A stretch of 64,000 nt of DNA. It comes from Phellopilus nigrolimitatus (taxonomy: Eukaryota; Basidiomycota; Agaricomycetes; Hymenochaetales; Hymenochaetaceae). How positions within the stretch are numbered: position 1 is the first letter of the stretch; each line of letters starts with the position of its first letter. The notes under the pieces are model-generated. The model had not been told where the DNA came from and did no database searches. It saw only the letters and a program-made list of their open reading frames with translations. Of this stretch, positions 1 to 10,651 are shown piece after piece. Made by a program: the position numbers and the translations under genes. The stretch covers positions 62,001 to 126,000 of the forward strand of contig JAJOHG010000068.1 of the NCBI GenBank assembly GCA_021029095.1, written 5' to 3'.

Positions 1-950
1 TGTAAGACATACCATGCGCGTCAGACTTCGCGAAGACGGCAACAGCGAGCACAAGGAGTTTGTCGCGGCGAGCAAGACAAACTTAAGGCTTTGAGCTTAA
101 CCCGACGAGCTGTTGCGCGCGGAGCTCCTCACGCTCAAAAAGAAGCGCAGGCCCTGAAGAGTGCGTGTCTCGTGCTCATCCCGCTCATCCGACTGACTGA
201 TGCCGCCCAGACTTCCAGCTCGCGTACGTGCGCAACGCATGGCAGGAGGAGCGTGCATCCTGGCGCGGCGGCGGCTCGGCAGCGGCGCGGAGGAGCCCGT
301 GTCCGTTGCTGGCTGCCCGCCGACTGTCGCCGCGCCCTTCGACGCCGCTTCCTCCGCTGCGGTGGGCGCACGCCGCCCGCAGGAGTTCTTCGTGCGCTCG
401 TCGACGGGCTGGAAGAGCGCGCTCGACCGCCTGCACTCGCGCAGCAGCTCCGCGGGCAGCCGCGAGGAGGCGTAGGAGCGCACGCGCCACGAGCGCGACG
501 CGGAGGAGTCGACGGCGATCATCGCGGGTTGCTGCGAGGACATGTACGCGCTGTGGACGGACAGCGTCGTGCGCCAGCTGCTCACCGCGCGCCGGCTGCA
601 CCTCGAAGAAAGCGCGGGCTTGTGAGTGTGCTCCCCTTTTTTATACATCTCCCCTGAGACGCGGCGCTGACGCGGATGGTGCCCGCACTCGCAGCTTCCT
701 GGACGACGTGCAGCGCGTCGCGACGCACGACTACGAGCCGACGGACGACGACATTGTGCGCGCGCGGCTGCGCACGATGGGCGTGCAGTAGCACCACTTC
801 CTGTTCAAGCGCGGCGCGGGGGCGGGGCAGGAGTGGCTGATGTACGACGTCGGCGGGACGCGCTCGCTGCGGCAGGCGTGGGCGCCGTTCTTTGACGACA
901 TTAACGCGATCATCTTCAGCAGTGTCCCGCTTTCCGGTTCGGCGGGGGGA
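1..950 (+). pseudogene. Heterotrimeric G-protein alpha subunit fragment (G-alpha-1), broken
   Basis: G-alpha subunits are GTPases that relay receptor signals at the plasma membrane. The stretch from about 395 to 925 reads as the helical domain through switch II: a segment containing DMYALWTDSVVRQLL, a canonical intron at 622-694 (GTGAGT...GCAG), then FLDDVQRVATHDYEPTDDD and the switch II block with YDVGG followed by FFDDINAIIF. In-frame TAG stops occur at 473-475 and at 789-791; the second sits where the family has a charged residue between GV and HHF. Upstream, around 209-255, a frame containing NAWQEERASW resembles the alphaB helix but does not join in frame. The P-loop exon and everything after AIIF (NKxD and C-terminal receptor contact) are absent. 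Introns are kept, so it is not a retrocopy. Family call is secure, and the broken state is clear from two stops plus truncation. Confidence 0.8.
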
Positions 951-2560
951 TGACGGACGTAGGTGGCGGCGTCCTACCATTGCTGCCCGGTACACCTGTG
1001 CCGTTGAGTCCGGCCGCGGGCTCGCCTGCCGGCCTTGCTGTGCCCGCCCACATCCAAGGAATGCTGTCCACGACGAGCCTGTGGTCCTCGAACAACAGCC
1101 TTACACCCTCCGCCCCGGTGAATAGCGCCACCGCGCCCAGTGGCAGCGGCGCGGCGTCCACCACCGGCCTGCCGCCGCTTCCCGCGAACGTGCAGGTCAA
1201 CCCGTCCGTGACGTGCATGTCGGCGGTGCCGCTCGCGCAGGCGCATCCCGGAGCTGTCCGCGGGCAAGATCCCGGAGGTCCAGGAGTGGATGGTGCCGGA
1301 CCGCGCGTACGAGGCGCGCTTCCGTGGGATGGCCAGGTGCGCGAAGGCGGAGCTCGCTGCGGGGCCTGCGAGCATGCGCGCGCGCTGGTGGGAGATTGAC
1401 GTACTAGTCGAGGCCGGGGTCGCCGCGCGCCGTCGGAAGGAGAAGTTTGATCTTGTGCACCCGCACGTCCCGGGCTCGTGCGAGGGCGACAGTAAGAATG
1501 TGAGGAGTCGCGAGAAGTTGAAGGAGGCGAAACGCGTGGAGCAGCTCGCCCCAATACGTCTCGAGTTAACTTGAATGGTGCGAAAAAATAGCAGTCTCAT
1601 TCTGTTCTCTTCTTTTGCTGATCTCGCTTATTATTGTTGCTGGCAGACCCGATCGTAACGCCCGAAGCCTTCGTGCAGTCGGTCATAGACGACTATGGCC
1701 TCTCCTCGAGCTATCACGCAACCATCACCAAGTCGATACAGAAACAGCTGGTCAGCAATGACGTGTCCGTCGCACCTACAGAAAGCACGCTGGAAGTTGC
1801 GCGTGGGTCCCTGCAGGGCCCCGACACGGAATGGTGGGCGTCCTGGCGGAAGCATCTGCACAATAAGGATAACTACGTCCGCACGCACGCGCTGTCGCAG
1901 AGCGTGCCGGAGCCGCAGGGCCGCGCGGAGAAGCGGCTCAAGTTTGCGTCGGCGGAGGATGCAGCGAAGGACACCCGGGCGTCGCACGATGAGGATTCGT
2001 CGGTGGATGTCGAGATGACTGAGGTCGATGAGGATAAAATGTACGAGGAGATGCGGATCATCATCAAGGTATGCTCTGATTTCGTCAACTGCAAAGCAAT
2101 ACACGGGAGATTTATTATTGGTCGGCTTTTGCAGCTCAATATCCCCCCGGGTGAAATGAAGCTTGGACATTGAAAATGCGGAAGCCTACGCCGGAGCAGT
2201 TCGCAGAGATCTACAGCAGCTATCCCGGACTCGCTGGAGAATTCAAGCAACTGTCATTTTTTATTCTTTTCGCAGCAATTTTCTTACTATTTCCACAGAG
2301 ACGCCCACATAATACGAGAACAAGGCAGTACCTACCAAAAGTCTCTTTTCCTCGTCGGGCACCCTTCCGATGGACCAGCGATCCAGGATGACGATCTACG
2401 CATGTCCTTCCTGCCATTGGTCGCGCCCGTTGCGCGCTCCGTCGCCCAGACACAATCGTGCCAGCCGATTGTCAACTGTCTCAGCGACGGCGAGCTCGAT
2501 TGGCTCAACAAAGGCGGGCTCGTTTCCGCCATTCCTATGACGTACTATTCGTTTTATTTT
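950..2560 (+). pseudogene. SNF5/SMARCB1-like (Snf5 or Sfh1) chromatin-remodelling subunit, degraded
   Basis: SNF5/INI1 proteins are core subunits of SWI/SNF-type remodelers in the nucleus. Visible in order: a Ser/Thr/Pro-rich N-terminal segment (950-1235), a block with IPEVQEWM and YEARFRGM (1245-1340), EQLAPIRLE (about 1540), the first SNF5 repeat beginning DPIVTPEAFVQSVIDDYGL (about 1648), an intron at 2069-2134, the second repeat with PEQFAEIYSSYPGLAGEFK, then SLFLVGHPSDG and IQDDDLRMSFLP (2340-2415), and LSDGELDWLNK near 2510. Frame changes are needed near 1235 and 2185, a stop follows RLELT at about 1572, and the residues that normally join RLE to the first repeat are missing. No complete reading frame exists. 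It lies between two G-alpha fragments on the same strand. Snf5 and Sfh1 paralogues cannot be separated here. Confidence 0.8.
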
Positions 2561-2747
2561 TTCTCGGAAAAGCGAGTGGTACATCATACTTAATGTGCAG
2601 TGTAGTTCAGCTTCGCCTAATTAGAACGTCGTCGCCTCGTCTTGCCGTATTTACACTCGCATCCGCATCCTTCCCTCCCGCGCTTGCTTTCCTCTCATCA
2701 CCCACCACCATCCAGACGACGACACGACACTCCCGAGCGCGCACACC

Positions 2748-3504
2748 GTGGGGGCTTGCGCATCTGTCCAGGGCCGCACAGATAAGGAGTGCTCCGAGGA
2801 AATCGACAGACAGATCAAGGAGGACTCGCTCAAGCTATGCAAAGAATGCAATATCCTCTTGCTGGGTGTGTTTGCTTTGGTCTTCAATTTCATTTCGGAC
2901 CCGCAGCTAACTGTGCCTCGCCCCGCCCCAGCCTTCCCGGCCTATCCCCGCGCGCCACCAGGATCCGTTGGGTCCGGCAAGTCAACGATGGTAAAGCGGA
3001 TGAAGATCATTCACCAGGACTGGCACATGCGCCACGAGCCCGTGTTGTACCACATGGCCGTGTATCGCAACCTGCTCGAGTCCGTGCAGGTGATCATGCT
3101 CGCGATACGCAAGCTGAATGTCGACCCAGTGCTTCCCACGAACTGCGTGTACGCGACTTTGGTCCTCGGCTACAAGTTCGACGGCTCCGGCGTGGGCGTA
3201 GCGGGGCGGCATTCAGTGAGGACGTCACGGGTGCGATCGACGCTGTGGGCAGACCCGATCATCTCGCGCATCATGGACCGTAGCAGTGAGTTCAATTTGA
3301 TGGACAGCGCGTCGTCTTTCTTCAGCGAGGTCGCACGATTCGGGCACGCGGACTACGTGCCCACGCGGCGGACGTGCTGCGCGCGCGCACCAGAAGAGCA
3401 TCGGCTTCGTCGAGACGCACTTCAACATAGGCGAGTTCAGCATACACATGTTCGACGTGGGCAGCCAACACTCCGAGTGCAAGAAGTGGATACACGTCGC
3501 GTAG
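2748..3504 (+). pseudogene. Heterotrimeric G-protein alpha subunit fragment (G-alpha-2), start codon lost and frameshifted
   Basis: This is the N-terminal two-thirds of a fungal G-alpha. The first codon is GTG where ATG is expected; the next residues GACAS form the usual myristoylation/palmitoylation start. SEEIDRQIKEDS and NILLLG follow, then an intron ending near 2950 and a P-loop read as GSVGSGKST with MVKRMKIIHQ. The helical domain (YRNLLESVQVIMLAIRKL) and DPIISRIMDRSSEF lead to switch I (RART) and switch II (FDVGSQHSE, then KKWIH). Compensating frameshifts occur around 3205-3245, more near 3370 and 3400. A TAG at 3502-3504 cuts the protein just after KKWIH, so guanine-specificity loops are missing. 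The usual VGGQ of switch II reads VGSQ. The family is certain, and it cannot encode a working GTPase. Confidence 0.85.
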
Positions 3505-3984
3505 ATAGACATGATGTACATACATAACCGTGAAAATAAACAGTTGACTGAAGAAAAGTGAAAATGTTCGAACTTCCTGTTTGTTTTGCAGGGCTACGCT
3601 ATATGCAGACCAACCCCCGAGCACGATGTCACTCGTCGTGCTCCGAAAATAATTAACCTACCACTGTCAGATATGCATTTGCCCTAAATCAACTAATATA
3701 CATGTATACTAAAGCGGATGGTACAAAAAAAAAAGAGGAATCGTAACTTGCCATGCGCAGCAATGGCCCACAACCAAAGTAATGCATATCCCCATTTAAA
3801 TTACTGCATACAGGTATGCATTATGCATTATGAATTTTATGCATTATCTTATAGGTATTTTCTAACTACCGACTCGGTGGAAGCCAAAGTCTATGCATTT
3901 TGGGAGGTTATGCAGCACGAGGAGTATGCATTAGCAGAAGTTCGACTGTATTTGGGAACATTATTTCCCGTTTATCGTCGTAGA
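3505..3984. other. Gene-free spacer with a TATGCAT-rich cluster
   Basis: No coding segment was recognised. Between about 3780 and 3935 the heptamer TATGCAT or its core ATGCAT recurs many times with irregular spacing in an AT-rich setting, directly upstream of a TRIP4-like repeat copy. Confidence 0.5.
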
Positions 3985-4584
3985 CGTCGTGTCTTTTCGC
4001 ATGACCCCTTGTACGCCCTAGTCAAGCTCCTCGCACATCTCATTATCGACCGTCGTCGACGCTTGCGAAGAACAAATGCAAAGGACACGGCTTCGCCGGC
4101 GCCGCACGCACCGAAAGCCGTACCTAAACCCCTCGTGCGTGCACTGTGGCTTTGTCACCTGCGCACTCAGTCCGTCACAAGGCGCCTGCCCGCGCTGCTC
4201 CGCCACACTCCTCGAGAAGCTCGGTAACGAGCTCGGTGTAACGCTCGCGCCGAGGGAAGCAGACGCGCGGCGCGCGCGGGAGGAGGTGCGCGAGGCTGCT
4301 GGCGCGTTTCTACAGCTCTTCCCCAGAGATGCGAGGGGCGGCATATCCGGCATGGTGAACGCGGTTGCACCGAAGGCGAACGAGGCGCGTAAGGTGCTTT
4401 CACTCAATGCGAAGACGAAGCGCGTCACCGTCGCGTCGTACACACCCGCGCTCGCCACCTCCTCGCTCTCTCAAGCCTGCGGAGCCAAATTGCCGACGAC
4501 GGAGGTCCCACCGCCCGTCCAAGTACCACTGCCAGGGCGCACCGCCCTACATCACGGGTCGAGCTTGGAGTTACTTGCGCAATA
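3985..4584 (+). pseudogene. Diverged TRIP4/ASC-1-type zinc-finger gene copy
   Basis: This is the first of seven or more related copies in the window. It keeps a DPLYALVKLLAHLII-like N-terminal block, half of the C2HC5 finger (CVHCGFVTC and ACPRC), the downstream Arg/Glu/Ala-rich helix (EADARRAREEVREAAGAF) and the family signature KVLSLNAKTKRVTVASYTP. The CxC part of the finger (CFCQ in better copies) is missing and the 3' end is cut short at LELLAQ. TRIP4/Rqt4 proteins act in ribosome-associated quality control in yeast and animals; that role is family knowledge and this fragment is unlikely to be functional. Closest in sequence to the minus-strand copy at 22.4-23.3 kb. Confidence 0.65.
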
Positions 4585-5096
4585 AAATATCCCTCTTTTT
4601 TTAAAAAAAAATGGAAGGATACGTCGCTCAGGCCTGTTTTCTATATAATATATAATATATATAAATACAGCCAACTGACAGTGCTGTCGGACCGATATAG
4701 CTGTACTCTGAGGCATTGTACAGAGATGTATTCCCGTGCTGGCGTCGGGCTGACGCTCGAACACCGTGGCGTGCTGCGTACCAGGGCGCGTATCGAAAAT
4801 AATGTATCTTTTACAAAATGTTCATGGACGTTGGCTGCTTTCAATCAAAAGCGATCTTCATGATTCACAAACGCTCTTCAAGTGCAGACTAGATAACCCG
4901 ATCCAAAGCTCCATAGGATTGCTGGCAGTTGTTATTTCAATTAAGATGATCATGAACACGAGTACCGACCAAGAACTGGAGCTTTGGAGGACTAATGCGA
5001 GTAATCAGTCAGTATTCTCTTTATTTCCGATTAGTCGTTAGCCGCCTTTTCTCCGATTCTTTCGTAGACATTGTCAAATGAAATTGTGAAAGAATA
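4585..5096. other. Gene-free spacer, AT-rich
   Basis: Contains an A-run at about 4602-4611 and a short TATA-rich tract at 4640-4665. No gene recognised. It is the 3' flank of the minus-strand gene that follows. Confidence 0.5.
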
Positions 5097-6684
5097 TTAT
5101 ACAAATCGCATGTTATTCAAGGACCTTGCCCTGAGATCGTAACTTGAGCCAGAATTGATGCCTCTTTCGCCTGCTTCCTTCAAATGGAACAACAACCAAC
5201 ATCCCAGGACACTGCAGATAGGGGTTCCGACTACTGTGTTCAAGGATGTGGCTAGTACGGCATTGGGGACCTGGAAAACCACAACCTTGATAATGCTGAA
5301 AGTCACCATCCTATCAAAAACATTAGACCGGTCGGAATTATCAGAGGAATACGGAAATATGAAGTACAAAACGAGGTAAATTGCTTGATCTTGAATTAGG
5401 ACATTGACAAGCTTGGAAATTTGGAAGCCAGCTGATGTCTTCCAGAAATCATTGGCTTTATACAATGCCAGAGACATAAGGAGAAGCTCATATGCCGCCG
5501 GTGCAGCCCTTGACAATCTTTCAGTAGTATGTTTAGTATTTGCTACGGAACACTGACCAAAATAAACCTTGCCGAACTAAAGAAGGTCTTGTTTCACCTT
5601 GAAAAATGTCTCCATAATCAAGATTTCCCCAAGTATCTGAAAAGATTTCCAAATTAGCTATTGCAGATACGATGAGCGAATATTGTACTCGCCTTCTTTA
5701 TAAAGAGCGCCGTGTATAAGAACACCCAGCATCAAAGTTGCTTCTAAAGCCAGTAGGCACCGGAGACAAATGGCTAATTTTCTCTCTAATAAATCATTAG
5801 CAAATAACAATGGAATTGGAAAAGGGAAATACGTACTTTGCGAATATAAAGCGAGGACTCTTATATAAAAGATGTCTGAGTTGAGATAGAAAAATGGTTA
5901 TGGGAACGGTATATGCCAGATCATCAACACCTACAGTCGATGAGTAGGATAGTTATCCAATCTATAAATGTAGCGGTCATGAAGCAACAGTAATACTGAA
6001 AGCCAAAGTAGTGTATACCAGCGAAATGTGAGGTCCAGAGAACGAAATAATCTACTCAAATTGTCAACATATGATTGACATGGTTACAAATATCAGCGCC
6101 CTCACATCTGACGAAAGTGTAAGTAGGCTACTTGACTAGAAAAGTATCACTCACAAGGTTTCATGCATGTGTGCGTGAACTGTGTATATCGTTGTTTAAA
6201 ATAAACATGAATTACTCTCAAAATTCATTTTACGCACGATAGAAAGGCACAAGGGAGTTTACAAGGCCGATATAGCGAAGCTTAAGTTGTGGTATGGTTA
6301 GTGAGTACGTGCTACGTAGAACTGGGCCTCCCAGGCTAGGATTGGTGATCACTCACCAGAAAATACACTGCATTGACAAAAACACGGGGAGACGACTACT
6401 TCGGTCACAATATGAGCAGGAATTCCGCAGCAGAAGAAGTAGGCACTCGCCCAAAAGTATTTGACCTGATGTTGTTCTAGCGCAATTAGATGCAAGAAGT
6501 ATTTCAAGACTGCGGGGAACTGCACCTCTTTATCGAGTTTAATAACTGAGAGGCGATGATCATTTTGTCTGAGAATAGTCAAGGTATTAAAGGCTCAACT
6601 AGTATCGTAGACTAAGATGGCCCCAATAACCGAATAAGCGTAAATATTCTGGCCAACTCCAGTCTTGGAGAGATCTGAAAGCAT
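5097..6684 (-). CDS. 7-TM membrane protein with DUF6533-like N-terminus
   Basis: Members of this agaricomycete-expanded family are multi-pass membrane proteins of unknown function. Read on the minus strand from an ATG at 6684: MLSDLSKTGVGQNIYAYSVI opens the first exon (6600-6684), and a short intron with acceptor at 6546 joins AILVYDT to IIKLDKEVQF, matching the family pattern 'YD.LLTLDKEV'. A middle exon around 5730-5860 gives RVLALYSQ, an intron, then a hydrophobic helix with LLALEATLMLGVLI. The last exon (to 5097) gives YELLLMSLALYK, VLIQDQAIYLVLYF and two further hydrophobic segments before YDLRARSLNN and the stop. I did not resolve every exon between 6540 and 5900, so the complete model is uncertain. 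No stop was seen in the exons read. A second member lies at 10.65-12.29 kb. Confidence 0.6.
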
Positions 6685-7895
6685 AATGATGGAAGCCCGG
6701 TCGCGCGCTCTAAATACTTGAATAGAGGGCGAAAGGATGACACGGAAAAACTAAAGCCCAAGCGATATATTTAAAGAGACGCGAGTTTTTGCCTTTCATG
6801 ATAGCGCCGCTTTCAGAAATCCCCAAAATTATTCCGGATCTCTCGGAAATTTGAAAGTGATAGGCAGTCGGCGAACTGGCGGTTTTGTTAAATGTTTCCA
6901 TGTCGTCGACCTCGTGCTCGTTGCCAATGTGTCTAGCAGCAGAGAAACCTTAAAATCCCAATCAGTCAATGGTAATAATCATTATACTGATGCAATACTG
7001 ATCTTACGGTTTAGACGCATGTCATCTACACTGGCCTAAAGTTTTGAGCCGACAGGGAAGGGGTGATGAGAACCTGAACTTATGGCGGTGGGGCCAGCGA
7101 AAGATGATGAGTGAGCCGTTAGCATGCTGACTGCCTATCACTGGCAATATTTCAGGATTCCAAGACTTGCGTATTTTCAAAAAATCTTGATGTTCTTGGG
7201 AGGTAACCACATAGGGGACACGTTCCAGTCCTGCCTATTCATTCTAAAACAAAGATTAGCGCCATACCTGAAATGTTTCACTTGCGCGCTAACATATTGG
7301 ACCATCTAGCACATCTGATAAGAATCTGAATAGCGCACGCCGTCGGCCAGTGCAAATTGACAGTGAGACAGCACGATGACTGACCACGGAAACTGGTAAA
7401 GCTAAAAAGCCTCGAAATCAGTGTCCCAGCCGAATGCCTGTTCGCGATAAATTCACATTGTATATCGCGTGCTCTGGTGGTCCGAAACGCGATTTGATAA
7501 TTTTACATGCAGAGTTCCAGAGACGGCGACTGAGAGAATTAGGCTGTTAGTCAAGAGCGCCAAAGTCTTCGCCACGGAGAAGACTGCATGTTGCAGGCAC
7601 GTCATTAATTGTTTTTTTATCATCGCAAAGAGGACCCGAATGATTCTAGTCTATAAACAAGCTCGAATGCAATGTAGAACTGAGAATGACTTCAGCCAGT
7701 CGAAAGCAAATTATAGCCGAGCATTGCCACTGGCCGGTTATATCTCAGCTTTCAAACCCAGACGGGTAAAGCCGTTCCAATGAATAATCGCAATAATTCG
7801 TCCGAAATATTTCTTGTCTTCCTACCATTCCCGATGCTTTAAGCTTACAGAACGTCGCAGCGGGTGCGTAACGCGTTTTTCTCTTCGTTGGCTCG
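6685..7895. other. No gene recognised
   Basis: Only short open frames without family resemblance on either strand. It holds the 5' flank of the minus-strand DUF6533-like gene and the upstream flank of the DLD fragment. Confidence 0.45.
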
Positions 7896-8141
7896 ATGTT
7901 GTGCTCACCATCTGTGCAGGCCGCGCCGCGCGTCGTCGCGCGGTATCGTCAGACTGACCGTGTCCTTGCAGCGCGAGGTTTGGCAACGCCCTCGGTACCA
8001 TATGACGCGGTTATCATTGGAGGAGGTACGTCGTCGTCTTCTTTTTTTTTTTTTTTTTTTTGTAATTTATGTTGCGGACGAGGATGTGAAGGCCCGGGTG
8101 ATTATGTCTGTGCCTTCAAGGCTGCACAACTCGGTCTGAAG
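7896..8141 (+). pseudogene. Dihydrolipoamide dehydrogenase N-terminal fragment
   Basis: Dihydrolipoamide dehydrogenase (E3) is the FAD enzyme of mitochondrial 2-oxoacid dehydrogenase complexes. Exon 1 (7896-8025) starts with ATG and gives a presequence-like, Arg-rich segment, then RGLATPSVPYDAVIIGGG. An intron (8026-8091) with a long T-run joins to PGDYVCAFKAAQLGLK (8092-8141). The family reads GGGPGGYVAAIKAAQLGLK, so the last Gly of the GxGxxG FAD-binding motif is Asp here. The disulfide motif GGTCLNVGC and the rest of the enzyme are not found downstream. I call it a truncated, mutated copy. Confidence 0.75.
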
Positions 8142-8892
8142 GTCTGTCATACCTTTTATGGCAATGTGCTGGCATGAAGCTGACACAGGGTGTACCTTAA
8201 AGACAGCGTGTATAGAGAAGTGAGTTGCGCTCGGTTGAGCATGTCTAAATGGCCCAGACTTGCCACGCACCCCTTTCGGACTTCAAGAATTGTCGCTCGG
8301 CCGTTTCCACATGTTGCGCATTTATAGTATAATTTATGCAGCAGGCCAGATCGGTGGCGTAGTTTTACGCGGGAAGTCTGCGTCCACAGGGAGAAGGGCA
8401 CCCTCGCATGGAATCAGTGCGCGGCCTCCTCGCGATCAACCACGAAGGGCCGCAATCACCTTCCGTCAACGATTCCTCCTTCTACTGCCATCTCGTGTCA
8501 GACGAGTACGCGCAACTGATCTCCGAGGTTCGCAAGGCTGCGTGAACGAGTCCGTGACGAAACTCGCGGCAGAGATGCTTTCCGCATGCGCGTGTGCATG
8601 CATCCGCTCCACGTCATCCGCATCGCGCGTACACAACTATTCTACTTCTCGCATGGCCGACCGCTCCTCAGAGTTCGAGGGACACATCATTTGGTACTTC
8701 TTTTTCTAAGTCACACATTACATGAGCGGTCAAATCTGACGGTTCTGCCATGCTGTTGATACCATTCAAGTAGTTATAGTTACAAATCACATCCAATTAG
8801 CTTTGGGGGCAAATAACTATGCTAAACCGTTAGGGATTGATAAAAATGCTGAACCAAAAACGAGAACCAGACCGAGCTAAGCTTCCGCAAAA
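8142..8892. other. Unassigned sequence after the DLD fragment
   Basis: A plus-strand frame from about 8406 (MESVRGLLAINHEGP...) is open for some 45 codons and looks protein-like but matches no family I know. No further DLD exons were found. Confidence 0.3.
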
Positions 8893-9132
8893 CTAGACAA
8901 CGGCGTTAGGTAAATCTCCCAATTCGTTCTTCACTTGATCGTATATTTCGTCCTTAGTAAGGTAGCTGGCAGGATTCCTTGTCGTGGGATTATTCGAGGG
9001 AGAGCCAATCTTCACGAAAACCAGTTGAAACTTGTCACCATCCTTTGGGATTGCTTCAATGTTAAAGCCCTTACGACGAGCAACTGTTAATGCAGTGGAT
9101 ATGTAAGTCCATCTAGCCGTATGGTTATCCAA
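8893..9132 (-). CDS. Small unrecognised reading frame, no ATG (possible terminal exon)
   Basis: A 79-codon open frame on the minus strand, ending LGDLPNAVV and stop. It contains TALTVARRKGFNIEA and KFQLVFVKIGSP and reads like a compact soluble protein. There is no ATG: the frame begins after a TAA, so it is either a last exon whose 5' part I cannot place or a remnant. No family assigned. Confidence 0.25.
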   Translation of the reverse strand: MDNHTARWTYISTALTVARRKGFNIEAIPKDGDKFQLVFVKIGSPSNNPTTRNPASYLTKDEIYDQVKNELGDLPNAVV

Positions 9133-10651
9133 GTCGCTGACGACTTACGTTGAACCGCTTCCCATGAAACATTAAGGTTTTGTTTATTAGTGAATGGCAC
9201 AGTATGATCAAACATTGTCGCTGTGTTTGTTGGTTTTTCTGCTTCGGTGGATTTTTGTCTTTCGCTTATGTGTGATATTCGGCGAGTGGGGGTGTAGAAG
9301 AGTTGATGCAGAAAAACATGCGCAGTGTCCTGAATTTATACTCGTTCGCGTGCTTATTTTGCTCCTGTCGCCAGGTTCAGCACGAGAAATGATTTACCTT
9401 GTCGTTCCAACTTTGCGTCAGTGTAAATCGCAATGTTCAAAATGTTCAATGCACACCTCTTTTTGAGCTCTAGTCCTTCTCTTCATGGGTCGATGAATTG
9501 CTTTGAGGTTCGTGTGAGAATGTAACGTGATGACTCTGCTTTGTTTCCTTTGACAGTCCACTTTCTTCTTATTTTTTCTTGTAAAGCAATGGCACTCCCC
9601 TTTGCTTTCGTTACGCGATCCAGCCCGGGATCCTATGCGAGTACAATGTGCCTTTGTACTCAAAGTATCAGCATACAAAACAGAAATATGTTCCAAGTAG
9701 TTATGGCTCGTAACCACCCACCACGGATTGTCCTGGATACTATTATGCTTCACTCGATTCCTTTCTCTGATCTCCTGCATAGCAATAACTGCAATGATTA
9801 ACAAAGTTATTCAATGCTAACTCCAAAGTGGCATTCCGGGTGGTCCTTTGCACCTACATTGCTGTGCTCTGGTCGACGCATCTCCCATAACTACCGCAAA
9901 CCTTCATCGTTAGCCCATCACGTGTTGTTCTGTGTATTCTGTAAGGGGGAACGGGAAGAGATAGTCAGAGGTCTCGTTGCCAGGCAATAAATCTTGTCAT
10001 ACGCCAGGAGAGGCTAGGAATCTCGAGTTCGTAAAAGGTTCTGTATTTCAAATGTCATGAGAATGGAAGTAACGAGAATGGAGAGGAGAGTCTCGCGATG
10101 GATCCAGGTGGACAGGAGGTGCGAACGTTGCAAAACAAAATTGGCCTGCAAGCCACCGCCATAACGGCGAAAGCTAGAGAGACCAGTGAAAACTGCTGAA
10201 GATAAGCTGAGAGTTCAGAATATGGATGTTGCGATAGCCGTTTCAAATGCGCTCTTACGCTGCGCGTCGAGGCAAAGGCAGCTTACGTAACGAATACTAT
10301 CAACTGCCGTGCACATTGTGAGCGACCTCTCCGCGACCAAGAGTCTTCAAATAGGAATTTCAAGTTCTCTCAGGTTTCGAATGTTTTCTAAACAAGCTGC
10401 GGACGACGAGACTCGAGTGGAGACACGGGAGCCGCATTCCCACCGGGTAATGAAGTTCTATTTGGAACCGAGTTCTGCTAACTGCTTTCGCTTATAGCCC
10501 TCTTCTTTTTCCACTCCCTCCCTTCTTTACACAACATACTCTCACAGCGTCCCGCGATGAATCGGCGTTGCTGACGCCGTATCTGTATATTCGTATCACA
10601 GTGTCCAGCAACATCAACGTCGTCGTTGCACCACAAGCTCGCATCGACACC
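9133..10651. other. No gene recognised
   Basis: About 1.5 kb without a recognisable coding segment or repeat. The last 200 bases are the promoter region of the DUF6533-like gene starting at 10,652. Confidence 0.45.

Noticed and set aside
97..648. Long Arg/Ala/Ser-rich open frames on the minus strand and other frames at 0-1.5 kb
   Set aside because: They are shadows of GC-rich coding sequence of the G-alpha and SNF5 pseudogenes; composition is biased and no family pattern is seen.
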